This document shows positions 24,641 through 37,845 of a stretch of DNA of 64,000 nucleotides, piece after piece (the stretch's first letter is position 1; each line of letters begins with the position of its first letter). The translations under genes and the position numbers were made by a program. Origin of the DNA: Populus alba (Eukaryota; Streptophyta; Magnoliopsida; Malpighiales; Salicaceae); the NCBI RefSeq assembly GCF_005239225.2, contig NC_133284.1, positions 6,105,770 through 6,169,769 of the forward strand, written 5' to 3'. The notes beneath the pieces are model-generated. The model was not told the origin of the DNA and ran no database searches. It worked only from the letters and a program-made list of their open reading frames with translations.

Positions 24641-25823
24641 TGTTGCTTGAACATCTTTTTTCCATGTTCAAAATTTTTTTATCCTACGTGCTGTCATAAT
24701 CCAAATTTTTATCCCTAGAAAATTGTTTTACAAAAATATATTTTTGATTAAAAAAACCAAAAAAAATATAAAATTTAAAATCTAAAAATATTTTTGGGAT
24801 ATGAGAAGATAAACATTTAAGCTACAACAGGTCAAAAAGCTAGAAAAATAGTTAGATTGTGGTATTTTGACAAGATAAGCTAAAGAAAGACTTAATAGAA
24901 AGAAAGTTAAGGTTGAAATCCAAGCTTAACCAAAATTAAAAGAATTAATTAAGTTTAAAGACTTAATTAAAATTTTAACATGTTTAATTGACTTAATTAA
25001 AGCAAAAATCAAGTTTGAAAGTCAATTAAGCAAATATTAGAAGAATTAATTAAGTTTAAGGATTTAATTAAACTTCTAATAAGTTTTGTAGATTCTACCA
25101 AAGACTCAATTGAAGAAAAAACAAGTTTAGAGGCGTAATTTAGATCAATTCACAATTATTAGAATATTAGGGACACAATTGAAACTTTGAAAGGCTAAAT
25201 TAGTGTAATTAGGGGCTTAATTGAAATAAATTTTTAAGTATGAAGTTTAATTAAGGACTACATTGGAGAAATTCAAAGCCAAAGGACCTCTTTGTAAAAA
25301 GCGTTGAAATTTAAGAATCCAATTGAAGAAGGTTAAAGGTGAAATTGCAAGGAGTTCAAAAAATTAATACTGATTAGGGGCTCCATTTCAAAGTTTTAAA
25401 GGTTCAAATACTAGATTGAAAAAAAAAAAAAAAACTATAATTTCACTATTCATTATCTTCTTCCCATTAAAACAAAAGGAAAAAACAAAAAAAAGCTCAA
25501 ATGCTCACCTTTCAGCTCTAATTTCTCTCTCATTTCTTCACCACACCACACAAATATTATATAAACTTACATTATGGTATTTTTACTTCACTCTAATCTA
25601 AAATTTCATCTCTTAATGCACTAAAAACACCTGCAAATTATCTCTCAAAAACACTACTTGACATGTTTTTTCTGTAAAAACAATCTTGTTTTTTCTATTT
25701 GTCAGCTGCAGAGCAATACAAACATTTATCCTTAGCTTCAATCAATAACCAAGATCTATTCTCGAACATCAATGGTTTAAGATAATCCAGCTCATAAGAT
25801 CTATATCCTTCTCCTTTGTATTA

Positions 25824-25965
25824 TAAAATAGCTCAAAAACCCTAACACAAGCAGCTGGAGGGGCCGGATGGAGATCAACACTGCCATGAATATTAGATTA
25901 TTCTTCTTTGTCTTATAATAAATAGCTCAAAAACCCTAACCCAAGCAGCTGAAGGGGAGGGAGAT
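25824..25965. repeat. Local tandem duplication, about 93-bp period
   Basis: The phrase 'atagctcaaaaaccctaac', followed by 'aagcagctg', occurs twice, at about 25,829 and 25,921, in each case after TATTATAA-type text and before a GGAGGG-rich stretch. Confidence 0.7.
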
Positions 25966-26125
25966 GAACAATGCCATAAACATTATCTCTTAGTCCAGAC
26001 CGCAGTAGCCTTACTCCTTAATCTTTTCAGCCTGAAACAAACTTAGAAACAGCCCTGATAATATCTCCTTCCATACAGCCACAGTGATACAAGCCACCAT
26101 GGACCTTCTTCAGCTTTCAAAAGTG

Positions 26126-26166
26126 AAAAATGAAAAATGAAAAATGAAAAATGAAAAATGAAAAAG
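26126..26166. repeat. (TGAAAAA)n heptamer repeat
   Basis: About six tandem copies of a seven-base unit, read directly. Confidence 0.85.
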
Positions 26167-29053
26167 AAAAGAAAAAAGAATGACCCATTCTTCTAAGGAA
26201 ACCATGACCTGACCCTCGTCTTTCCCCCTTCACCTCTCAAGAACAAACTATATATTTTCCTGAAGCGTACGTTGCTCTTTCTCCACGACTAACGGTTTAA
26301 GTAGTTACAACATGTTTTCTTCTCTGTTCATGGCTTCACAAGCATCTGCTTGCAGAGTCCATGCCAACCAAACTGCAGCACACATCCTTCTCTTTCCACG
26401 ACATCAACAGCACTGGGGTTTTGGTCATAATCAACAATTGATTCTTGCCAACTATGAGCAATAGTTCATGACTCAACCGTGAACAGTAGCAGGGTTTCTC
26501 ATCCCTAACAGCAAGGTCACCGTCAGCAACAACCGGCATCTATCCTCAAAAAACATGCAACAGTCAACATCTCTCTGCACTGTGAGCTTCAATCACGCCA
26601 TCAGCATCACTAGTTCCATCAACTGTTAAATTTGGTAGTGCATCGCGACTAGTATCATGACCAGCAGCTCATCTCAGCAAATCAGTAGCTCATCACGGTG
26701 GTGACTGGTTTTTGGAGAGGAGCAGAAACATTCCTCAGCAACTCAGCCTCAGCCACTTCTGACCACCACCAGCGGATTTGTTCTTCTCAATCACGCCAGA
26801 AGAGGTTGTGCACCTCATTCCAACAGCTGCATAACAATTTCAACCGTGAGCATGAAGCCAGGGTCTCTTCTCAGCACTGTGAACAGTTCCTCAACAGTAG
26901 CAGCATTAGTGGTTGTCCTCCCAGCCAATAGCAACATCTCCTTCCTCAGTAGATCAGAAACCCAATCGGTCAACCAGTTACCAATAGAATTCCAATCGGT
27001 CGACCGGTAGCAGCAAAGTTCTCCTGAGCAGCAGCAACATCTCGCGGACAACAAAGATGTAAGAATCTCACCAATACTCTGGCAAGTTGGTTCCAACACC
27101 AGACCGACGCCATCCACTCCAGCAACTCAAGGCCATGTAAGGTTTCTCGCCTACTTCCTCAAGTTATATGCTATTTTTGGATTAGTTTTAGTTGCTGCTT
27201 GATAATAGGTACTGTGGATTGATATGAGAATGTGGATGATATGAGAATAAAGCTTGTTGTTGTAACCCAATTTTGGCTCTTTGATTTTTAATTTAATTTT
27301 TACAGGGTTTAAAATGTAAAATTAAAAAATTAGAGATTTATTTCAATGAAAAGTATGATTTATGAACTTGCGTGAAAATTAAGGACTACAATGTGCTTTC
27401 GTCATTCTATCTTTATCTTCAAGATAATCCCTATCTTCAAGATAATGATAGTTATCCGCTTTCAAATTTAATTCTTAATCAAATTCAAACTTCAAAAAAG
27501 AGAATGAGTTTGATTGAAACTTAGTTTCTCAGACGTGAAGGGACTCTAGCATTATAAATACAGATCTCAGGGTATGAAAAAAAAAAAAAAAAAAAAAGAG
27601 GAAAAACCCTAAAAAAAAGACCCCAGAGGAGGTCATTACCAGAAATCCTAAAAGAGAGAAACATGAAAAAGAAGAGGGTGGTGAACCCTATACTAGCCAT
27701 CGCCCCCCTCAACCCTTTTTTTTAGCCTAGTCTTACTCGACTTCGCCTTTAGCAGCGGCATGCCTAGGTAAGTTTCCTTCCTTCCTTGCTAAAATAATTA
27801 ATTGGTTACTGTTGCGTGCATGTGTGAACCTTTCACGTATGGCTAGGCTAGATCCAGCCCAAAAAGAAAAAGAAAAAAAAAAGAATGGGCAGAGTCTGGG
27901 CTTTAGGCCTAACCGACCCAAATTGTGTTTGCTAAGGGTGTGCTTGGCAAAACATACCCTTATACTTTGGCCATAATTTTTATGCCCATTCTAATTTGAT
28001 ATTTGACCAAATGAACCCCTTTTCGAGTACAGAAAATTCCAAAAATATTTATAGCCTTCGTAGATTTATTTGTGAGCCCCTCGCACTTTGTTTTATTTTT
28101 TTTCTTTGTGTTTGTATTTTTTGTAGATGTGCTCAATTTGTGGACTATTATTGTTAAATGCAAATATGTTATGCAATGTTTTTTTTTACTTCCATCTAAA
28201 AAAGGCAAATAATAACAAAGGATAAAAAAAAAATGACATAGAAAAGTTCTTCTTCAAATTCATTTTTTGCGAAAATATTCACTAACGCCAAAGTCGGGAG
28301 TATCGTATTTTTGGATTTGTGTGATATTTACTAACACCAAAGTTTAAAATATTCATAGGAATTGTTCACTGACGCTAGAGTCAGGAACATGAAAAGAAGA
28401 ATAAAAAAATGGGAAAAAGGAGAACAAATTCTTAGTAATTTTAGACAAAACCAGCAATGCAGCCTATCTTGGGTAAGACGCTTAAAGGGTGATAACATCT
28501 TCCCTTTTGCGTAACCAGTCCCGTACCATAGAATCTTTATTGACCAATTAGGGTTCTTAGTGATCATAATACTAGGTGGTAACTCCTTAAACAAGACATT
28601 TTCTCTTAAAACAACAAGATGTCAGATATCTATTCCTTTTCTAATCAAGTGATAATTTTTTAATTGGTCGCCGCGATGTCCAGGTGTGACACTTGTAACT
28701 AAAAAGGCATGTTGTGTATGTAGTTTTTGGGTAAAGCAATATGAATTATAAGCAAAAGTTATATGTTTCACTTAAATCCAACAAGAAAGAAGCCTGGCAT
28801 TTCGTTTTTGTTTTTCTTATTAATTAGAACCACTTGTTTTTATTGATTAATTTCTTTACGGGCCATGCTCATTAGTTTGGCATATTTGCTCTTTGGGTTG
28901 CTTTGGGTTGATTCCTAGGTTAAATACATTTTTGCCTAATAAAATTTGTGGTTCTTTAATTTGGGTTTCATTTTTTGTTTTGAGTTCATGCATTTTTTTT
29001 TTATAGGATTTTTAGTTTTGAGTTTGGCTATTATGACTGGGCTAAGCCTTTAA

Positions 29054-30222
29054 GTGCTCGTTTGGTAATATGGTTGCGGGTGAGGTTCACCGCAACCATG
29101 CTAATAAACATTTGGTAATCAAAATAAAAGTGCTTTCAACGGGTAGGACCCACATGACACCGCAAGTTTCGAAGAAGCAACATCTCATCTGAGAGAAACC
29201 TCAACAGTGGAGCATAGCTCCACTGTAGCGTTGTTCACTAAAGTTAACAGTGCAAGTGCATTGTAATTCATTCGCAATGTTCCGTGAACAGTTTTTTTTT
29301 GTTTTTTTATATTTCAAAAAACCAGTGCGAGTGAATTAATTCACTCGCATTGTTCACATGAAAAGTTTAGTTTTTTTTTTCTTCTGAAAAACCAGCGCAA
29401 TTAAGTGATTTCACTCGTACTATTCACATGAACGTGAACAATATTTTTTTTTTGTTAAAAAAATTAGTTTAAGATGAATTAAATTTACTCGTACTGTAAT
29501 CTCAATTTTATTCTTGATAATATTTTATCTAATTTTATTGCACGCTCAACAAATCATGAAAATTGTAGTTCTTGTTGAATGAATTTTGTACGTAATGAAA
29601 TTGTAATTTTTTTTAAAAAAAAAATTAAGTTTTACTCAAAAAACTAGTAATTAATATTATTTAATAACACTATATAAATTAGAAGGATATCGCATGATGA
29701 CGTAGCATTTGTGGAATTTGATCGCAATTCCAATTATGTTCTTGTCGGGTCCAACCCAGTTAAAAAAATTCAGTTTTTATTTTTATTTTAATTGTGTTCT
29801 TTTCAAAAATTAGAAGGAGATCGCTTGATGACGTAACAAAAAATTCAGTTTTTATTGTTGCGTACTTAAGAAACCATGAAAAATATAGTCATTGTTGGAT
29901 AGATTTCGTATGTGATGACATTACATATAGTTTAATGAAATAATAAAAAATATTTGATATCAATATTATTTATTTCATGATGTAATAATAGTAGTTAAAT
30001 CTACAATATTTAAATTAAAAATATTTTTTAATTATTTTATAACCTCAATTTGAAAATCATATTTTTAATCAAACACATTAAACTATTTTTTATTCAACTT
30101 CAATTTCAACACAGTTTTAACCAAACATATATTTTTTCAAATCAACCTCAACTAAAAGTATTTTTTATAAAACAACTTTTTTAAAACCATAACTACAATA
30201 GCAATCGCAATACCAAACACAC
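29054..30222. mobile_element. Tourist-like (PIF/Harbinger type) element, 1.17 kb
   Basis: The left end reads GTGCTCGTTTGGTAATATGG. The right end, in reverse complement, reads GTGTGTTTGGTATTGCGATTGC. Both are flanked by TAA (29,051-29,053 and 30,223-30,225), the three-base target duplication typical of PIF/Harbinger elements; the GTTTGGTA-type terminus also fits Tourist MITEs. The interior is non-coding. It has a hairpin (CAGTGGAG, five bases, CTCCACTG) near 29,205-29,225, repeated 'ttcactcg' plus 'ttcacatgaa' modules at about 29,335-29,430, and a duplicated 'gatgacgta' segment near 29,695 and 29,827. Confidence 0.65.
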
Positions 30223-30225
30223 TAA

Positions 30226-31225
30226 GTACCTAAGAGAAAATAATGCAACTTTTAGGTCATTAAGGTTTGTTTGGCAAACAGGTTCTAAGAAAAATTCCAA
30301 GCCTTATATTTCTTCTTTTTTTAAAGTGTTTTTGCAAAATATAATCTTAGTTAATTTCTAATTAAATTTAAGGATGTACTTTACAATTAGTTTTCAGTTT
30401 CGCATATTTTTTACCCTCTTGTATTTAAAATTTGAAATTATTATCAACACATAAGGTGATTTTTGGTATTAAATGAATTGTTTTCCCTCCACAAAACAAC
30501 AAAAATTTTTCTACCAAAAATAATACATCTAAATATTTTTTTGCATATAACTAAGTCTCTAAAAAATAAATCATATTTGGATAATTTAGCATATTAAAAA
30601 AATCACAATTTTTTTTTATTTTGTATGCATATTGGATTTGATAAATAATTAGATGATTAAAGCCATGAAAAACTTGTTCTAGATTCTAAAAATATCAAAA
30701 AAAATTATTTTTGTTTCTTTAAATATTCAGGGTTATGAACTTATATGTGAGATATATATCAAATATTAAAACATAATTTTTCCTTTTTGTTTTAACTATA
30801 GAATGGCTAAGCTTTACTCATGAAGTCAAGGTCTACTTTACTAGGGTGTGCTAATTTTAATTAATAAACAGACTAACGATTAAAAACAAATAATAATACC
30901 TTAGAAAACAAATAAATAAACAATGCAGATTACATAAGATAAAGTATAATATCAGTGATACATTTCCCTTATATATAATTAGTCTCTTTATCCAGACTGA
31001 GATCAATTAAGGTTTTTAAACCAAAATATTATATAGCTACTCTTAACTCGTTTATTAATAAAAAAAAAATTCATATTATTTTAACCATCATCAGAAAATC
31101 CTGATCAATAAAAATAATTGTCGTGATATTACAACACGTGTAAACTAGTGCGAGCTAGTAAACTAATGGATATTACATATATTAGACCATGCATGGTTTA
31201 AATCTGAATGTTTAATTATCAGTTT

Positions 31226-31259
<34 letters not shown>

Positions 31260-31949
31260 ATATGAACCAAAATTTTTGAATTGCATCTAACACTATCAAA
31301 AAGTTTGAATTTATATATTTTGATCTGATTCATAGACTAATATATTTATAAAAAGCAAAAACCAAAATCAATAAAGGGGAAGTTTTTCGTAACCCGTTTT
31401 GACCATTTTCCAGTATATTTTTTAAAAAATAAAAATTAAAGAGTAAAGTAATGGTAAAGGAAAAGAGTGACCAAAATAAATATAAAACTTTGATTCTTTT
31501 CAACCATAAAAGTGGAATAAGAAGAATAGGAGATTAGTGATTGTGTGTAATCAACTCATTGGCTAAATAACATTATCACTAATAAATGTTTATATCAATA
31601 ATGACACTTTTAAAAAACAATTATTTTAAACATTCCACCATAACTTTCAAAGCAAAGTTATACATAGGGAATTCTGAATCTTAGAGGACCACATGATCTA
31701 AAACCAAAGAATTACAACGAAATATAACAAATTAACTTCCAAAATCACGCGAACCAATTGAATTTGTATCACAACTCATGGAACGCAATCTAGATAATGA
31801 GGAACTTGAAAATAAGAGGCATTTCTGCAGGTAATGTTTGACATCTGATATTCCACTAGAAATAAGAGTTGCTAGTTTCCTGAAAAGTGGTCAGTATCGA
31901 AATTAAGAACGTAGTTGTTATGATTGTTTGCCTTGCATTTGAGGAGCAC
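30226..31949. other. AT-rich intergenic DNA
   Basis: No gene is seen. A broken (AT)n tract occupies about 31,226-31,262. The right edge (from about 31,660) becomes less AT-rich and probably includes the 3' UTR of the minus-strand bHLH gene. Confidence 0.45.
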
Positions 31950-33571
31950 TTAAAAAGTTGTTTGCTGGGAGTACGTGAGGTGTGGCTGCAACAGTGAATT
32001 GGGTGCATCTGATGTCTCAACGAAAGAAGAGAGCTGGGAGGATCCAGATTCTAGATCAGACGGCAACTGAAGTTCCGAGCTAAATAGCTCCTGGAATTGG
32101 CACGTTAATGAAGGAGTCATCAGTCATACTATAGGAGAAGCTTTTAAATAATATGATTCAAAATTCAATGGCTTTTAAATAGCATGGTAGATAAATATTT
32201 ACCTGCCATGCTTGTGTCTCCATATTGTGGCTCACTTTAAAGTCATTAATGACCATTTCATTAACCAAAGCAAGTTCTGCTTCAAGTGACTGAACAGTAA
32301 GAGAGTTAATGAGACAGGTAACTGGGGATGGTTAGATTTGAATGAAGATTAAGCAGTGTCTTCGTTAATTCTTACCCCGACTCGATCCTTTAGCGACTGG
32401 ACATATCTGACTATCTCATCCAGTATGAGAGCCTTGCCGGTTATCTGTTAGTTATATGACAACCCATTAACATGTATATCTGAATAATCTCAGTATTAGC
32501 AGATGACACGAAAGTGTGTTTTTACCTGGTCGCATCCAGGAACCAGAGATTGCAAAAGCTTCATCTTCGCACTGATTCTCTCTCTTCTCACCTACAAAAC
32601 CATGTTTCCCAAAAACAAGAAATAAAACAATTTGGCCGCTAATTCATGAAAAGCTAGCAGGTTCCATCAATCAGTGCTTTAATTAATTACCCTCTCAGCA
32701 AGGCTGTGCCTGTCTGTTGCTTCACCCCTTCTTGCCCTGACGTGAACATAGCCGGTCGGATGCTCGAGAGGAGGAGCTTTCTTCTGTCTTTTTGTGGGCC
32801 TCTCTCTCTCTAGATTTGTCGAGACGGAACTTTTTGGGTTTCGTTTCTCACGATTGCTTTCTTCTTTTACCTGATCACATGCAGTACAATGAAATCCAAT
32901 GATATTGTATCAATATCAATCATGTCTTGTTTATGCAGACAACTGGTCATGTGTTGATTAGCAAGTAAACATTGAGGCTGATACATTAATCAATACTTAA
33001 AATTGAGTTAACAATATTTGGTATGTGCATAATTAGCATATTCCCTAAACCGCCATACGTGTATTATACTCAGCATTGAAGTGCAATATTCCAGCTGTAG
33101 CATTTCTCATAAATTCTGTTCAATTTTTATGCCAACATGGTTTTAGTTAGGAAGCTTGGTATTGGGGATCATAAGTACCTTTTTGGTTGGCAATGATTGC
33201 TTTCTCATTTGCCCCATTGTCGGGGTCATCACCTGAGTAACTTGATCCTCTTCACTGTAATCAAGACCAATCACCATGGATGGTGAACTTGAATTATGAT
33301 TTACAATCGCAGAAGAGTAGTTTATAGAACTAGTGAAATGGGCTTTCTCACTGAAGTTCTCATCACCACGGATAGTTTCAAGGATTCTTTCAGCATGTAA
33401 AGTGCTCTCCTGGAGATATTCATGTGTCAGATTTGGAGAAAAAATTGCTCCGCTTGCAATGGTTTCTTGCTCTAGCAGTAAACTAGACACGTCGTTTTTG
33501 GTGTTGGGGTTGGGCTGAAACCCGTCAACAAGAAAAGCGAGATGCTGATGCTGGTAAGGAAAGGCTGCCAT
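31950..33571 (-). CDS. bHLH137-like: bHLH transcription factor, bHLH137-like (6 exons)
   Basis: Minus-strand exons 33,571-33,179, 32,870-32,691, 32,591-32,526, 32,444-32,376, 32,289-32,203 and 32,090-31,950 join in frame with GT-AG introns to encode 311 residues starting MAAFPYQHQH. The bHLH domain spans about residues 180-235. Its basic region carries the H-E-R pattern (HSLAERVRRER), which predicts E-box/G-box DNA binding. Helix 1 contains MKLLQSLVPGC, and helix 2 runs ILDEIVRYVQSLKDRV into an EAELALVNE leucine-rich extension. The preceding GYVHVRARRGEATDRHSLAE is the hallmark of plant subfamily XII (BEE, CIB, HBI1, bHLH137), nuclear activators in hormone and light growth responses. The N-terminal start most resembles Arabidopsis bHLH137; this assignment is from memory. 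A hAT-type element lies 121 bases upstream of the ATG. Confidence 0.95.
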
Positions 33572-33691
33572 TTTGGAGTCTTCAAACTGAGCTAGATTGG
33601 GTAGTAATCAGATGGCTGGTGGCAGGGAAGGGGGATGGACTGGTAGGCGTCGAACAATTTAGAACCTAGCTATAAATAAAGGTGAGGGTCT

Positions 33692-34682
33692 CGGCGGCGG
33701 AGCTACAATTTTTTAAATATTTTTTAAATGGGAGCTAAATTATTAATAAATATCTTATATTATATACTATACAAATATGTATGATATTGAGAAATTAATT
33801 TAAAATATATGTATAAACTTAAGTCAAACAAAATTAATTTAAGAATACTTTTAAAATAAAATAAAAATTACATTATAATTGTTCTCTTTAATATTTTTTT
33901 ATTTTAAAACTGCTTCATAATAACTTTATTTTTAATCTCATTAAAAATATCTTTCTCAATATATATATATAACAAATTTTCATTTATCTATTTCTAAATC
34001 TTCTAAGAACAAGAAAAGGTCTTGGCAACAATTATATGTTGTTTAAAAGGATTGTCACAAATTAATGTTGGTCTTGTTGACTTATTATTTTGTACAAGTG
34101 GATTAAATATAAATATTAAATGTTTTCTTTTTAATTTATCTATTATGTCTCTAATTTTTTAAGTTGTCGTATACTTCATTTTTAATCACTAGTAAATTCA
34201 TCACCATCATTTTTCATATGAAATTCATAGTAAAATACTTATCAATTCATCAAAACTCATTTCAATTCATATCCATTAGTATATAATATTATCCATACAC
34301 ATATTAATTAAACAAACTCATAAATTATTATAAACCCCAACATTCTCAATAATTAATTATAAAGAAATAAAACTAAAATTAGATAATGAAACAAATAGAA
34401 AAGATAAAGAAAAATTCCCTAAAGTATAAAGTATAAGAGGTTACTTGCTTAATTAATTAATAGCATATGACTTAAAAAGAAATTTTATAAAAGGGAGAGA
34501 GACAAGGATAATAGTGAAAGAAGAAGAAGAAGAAGAAGAAGAGCTTTGATCAATTAGTAGTTAACAAAGAAAATTAACCCTATAAAACTATTATATTAAT
34601 ATTTTAATATAAAAAAATATTTTGAAAAAAAAAAGATTAAGGGGGCAATTGCCCCTCTTTTCTCTACGTGGCTCCGCCACTA
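33692..34682. mobile_element. Non-autonomous hAT element with 8-bp target duplication
   Basis: GAGGGTCT occurs immediately outside both ends (33,684-33,691 and 34,683-34,690), a perfect 8-bp target duplication as expected for hAT transposons. The left end is CGGCGGCGGAGCTAC. The right end, in reverse complement, is TAGTGGCGGAGCCAC, matching at 11 of 15 positions and resembling the common hAT terminus CAGTGGCGGA. The 991-base interior is AT-rich, contains a (GAA)n run near 34,520-34,540 and encodes no transposase. It lies about 120 bases upstream of the bHLH start codon and separates the gene from its original upstream DNA. Confidence 0.8.
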
Positions 34683-34714
34683 GAGGGTCTTAAAGACTAA
34701 TGTAGTGAATGTGG

Positions 34715-34719
<5 letters not shown>

Positions 34720-34793
<74 letters not shown>
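34720..34793. repeat. Compound (CT)n-(AT)n microsatellite
   Basis: About 15 CT units run directly into about 21 AT units, just outside the hAT element. Seen directly. Confidence 0.95.
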
Positions 34794-34795
<2 letters not shown>

Positions 34796-34799
34796 AACG

Positions 34800-36125
34800 A
34801 TATCAGGTATAATTAACAAAATATCATTAGTTATTTCATAGATATTATAAACAATTTCTATAAAATAATAAATTTTATTAAATATAAGTCAAAAAGAATT
34901 AAAATCTCTTTAATTATAATGTTAAGGAGTTATCTGTTATGATTTAGAATATAATTCAAAAAAGAATTAAATCTCTTTAATTATAACGTTGAGTTATCTA
35001 TTATGATTTAGAAAGTTTTGGTTTTTTTTATTTTAGTTTTTGGATTCAAATGCTAATATAATAGCAATACTTAAAAAATTTTAAAATTTATTAAATTTCT
35101 ATAAATGTACTATGTTGAAATCTTTCATAAGTAAAACATGGGTTGTAATAACATGGTTATAATGCTCATGTATTGTATTGGATATTAGTGAGCATATAAT
35201 TTATGATGATTATTGTTGTTAGGAGTATTTGGTTCTCTCTAGGTTAATCTTGGTTGCGTATCAGATAAGTAATTATCCATATTTTTTGTTAGCTATAATT
35301 TTGAATTATAATATATGTGTGTGTGTGTGTACTAAATGAGTTTCCCTTATTAATTATTTTTTTTTCATGAATTAGATGAATAGGCATGTTAAATGATTTA
35401 TAAATAATGTTAAGTATTTTGTGAAAGTATGTTTATGATTACAAAGTGTTTTGAATATGATTTTGAATATGTTTTATTTTGGGAATTTTGAATCTTTGAA
35501 GTTACTAATATTTTAGTACAATTAATAAATTGATTGTAAGCTATATATATTAGTAAGTTTTGGCATATTTGGCCCAATTTAGAGACATGAATTGTTATTT
35601 ACTAAGTGTGTGACACTCATTCTATTTTAAATAGTTTATCGAAGGTTTAGAATGTCAAATGGTTGTTTTGAAAGTTTATAGTTGATTTATGGACTTTAAA
35701 ATTTCAATAATAATTAGATCAATTTATGATATTAGACTTGTAGTAAATTTGGTTTTATTTGATTTTGAAATTAGGTTATTGATATAAGATGATTTATATT
35801 AGGTTTAGTTAAATTATTATTCAGTGTATATATTTTTAAAACTTGTTAGTATAATCATACATTTTGTCTTTCTTGTTTAAACATATTTTTTGACATAATA
35901 CATGTTTATTTTGAATTAAAATAAACAAAAGTACTTTATTTTTTAATCTTGCATGATTTAAATATTTTTGTATATCAAGTTGCTTTATTGCAAGTTTTAT
36001 TTGTTACATTACTTGCTTATCCTGGAGCTAAAATATTTATTTATAAATATTATTGGTTATTGTTTTTATAATTTATATCATGCTTTTTTAATTTGAGAAT
36101 TGGTTTTTCCAACAAATATTTCTTC
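34800..36125. other. AT-rich DNA upstream of the Copia remnant
   Basis: No protein is recognisable. 'aaagaattaaaatctctttaattataa' type text is duplicated near 34,895 and 34,965. The stretch may include the decayed 5' LTR and leader of the Copia element that follows, but I cannot place an LTR boundary. Confidence 0.4.
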
Positions 36126-37845
36126 GACATTTACTATTTTAGTAATAAGGATTCCACCATCATCTTTTGTGGTGCATGGTGAGAAACCTAAAAAGTTCAA
36201 TGAATATAATAGCTTTGGATGTATGGAATGTTGATTTATGTGCTTACCTTGAACTTGGTTAAGTTCTTGTAGGAAAAAATATTAAAGTTGTCAAATAATG
36301 AATTTGATTTCATTAATATAGTAGCTTTGGATGAATGGAATCAAGAATGTAAAGGCATTTTAAAAAAGCATTTGATAAAAAAGTTTAAGTTTAAAGTTGT
36401 CATTATGAAAAGGTTTATAGATGGCAAATTTTTAAATCTAAGAATGGCATCAAATTTATTTGGTTATATTTTTTCATGTAAATAACATTATTCATGTATA
36501 TATTACTATTTATATAAAAAAAAAGTTAGTACGGTGAATAAATACAATCTAGAAAGTTTTGTCTAAATAGATTGAGTTTCAAGCATGACTATTTATAACC
36601 CCTTTAATCTTTCCTGACAACTTAGTGAAAGTATTTTTTTTTATGTGAACAAGAGGTGGAAAAAAAATATTATATTACTTCTATAGATGATTGTATAAGG
36701 CATTATTATACTTATTTGTTTAGAAGTAAAGATGAAGCTCTTGAAATGTTTAAATATTACAAGAATAAAGTTGAAAATCAACCTAGAAAAAGATAAATGT
36801 ATTAAAAAGTGATAGAGGTGGAGAATATGAAGCACCATTTGATTAATTTTATTCCTAAAATAGTATTATCTATCAAAATATTGCTTCTTATTCACCACAA
36901 TAAAATGACATTATGGAATGTAAAAACCAAACATAAAAAGAAATAATGAATGTCATGTTGATAAATTTGGGTGCACATCAAAACTTGTAGGGGAGGCAAT
37001 TCTAATTTTCAGTTATATACTTAATAAAGTACCTCATAAAAAATTAGAAAAGACAATACATAAATTATGTAAAGGTAGAAGACCTTCCTACAAATACTTC
37101 AAAGTGTGAGAATGTTTTGCAAAGATAGCAATACATAATTCTAAAAAGATTAGGATAAGACCTAAGATTGTTGATTGTGTATTTATTAGATATGCATACA
37201 ATAATAATGCATATTAATTTCTTATACACGAGTCAAATATTGAGTATATTCATCCTAATATTATTATGGAATCATAGAATGCTATATTATTTGATGATGT
37301 ATTTCTATGGAATGAAGTATAAAAAAGGTATTCCTTTAAGAGAACGATTGAGGCTAGCTTAAGTAATCATCATCAATTAAAAGATGATGAAGTAGAGGGC
37401 AAAATGACCAAAACATTTTATCCTAATTTTTTAACATACTTGTTAGAAAATAAACCTTGAACCTACTCCAAGACAATGTCTCGTCCAGAAGCTTCTTATT
37501 GAAATGAGATAGTCAATAGTGAAATTGATTCCATTATAAATAATTATATATGAAAACTAATGGATCTTCGTCTAAAAAGTAAAACAGTTGGCCATGAACG
37601 GATCTTCAAAAGAAATATGAAAGCTGATGATACTAGTGATAAATATAAAGTCAAAACTTGTTGTTAAAGGTTTTGAACAACTTAGAAGTGCATCTAAACT
37701 AAAATGGTGTTGTTTGAATCTTAAGAGACATATTGTATACATCTTAGTTGCACAAGTGAGGAGTAATAAAGTTTTAAGGACAAATGATTCATCCTTGACA
37801 ACAATAAAATTAAGATTCATTACTTTAAAGTGATTCAACAAGTAA
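36126..37845 (+). mobile_element. Decayed Ty1/Copia retrotransposon (gag, integrase, start of RT)
   Basis: Translation in shifting frames recovers the Copia order. A gag segment lies at about 36,150-36,480 (VVHGEKPKKFN, then VALDEWNQECKGILKK and MKRFIDGKFLNLRMAS, matching the UBN2/gag region). An integrase segment lies at about 36,720-37,330 (EALEMFKYYKNKVEN, SDRGGEYEAPF, ASYSPQ, LNKVPHKKLEKT, then GCF-like and DDVFLWNE text). The start of the reverse transcriptase lies at about 37,575-37,680 (IFKRNMKADDTSDKYKVK). Many stops and frameshifts are present and the core of RT and RNase H is missing, so it is inactive. Gag and integrase are also closer together than in intact elements, so the protease region is deleted. 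Confidence 0.85.

Larger units (their letters stand above)
24689..28700. mobile_element. Probable degraded LTR-retrotransposon territory
   Basis: No intact protein is present. The phrase TGTCATAATCC at 24,689 resembles the start of many plant LTRs. The repetitive 'cttaattgaa' text (24,850-25,400) is shared with the window start. A less AT-rich leader-like zone follows (25,980-27,130), with phrases rich in CAGCA and CAGTAGC but no reading frame I recognise. I cannot find a convincing primer-binding site, pol gene or matched LTR pair, so the class is inference. Confidence 0.35.

Noticed and set aside
26698..27117. Frames of 77 and 100 codons in the CAGCA-rich zone
   Set aside because: Opposite-strand overlap, no domain, and repetitive context.
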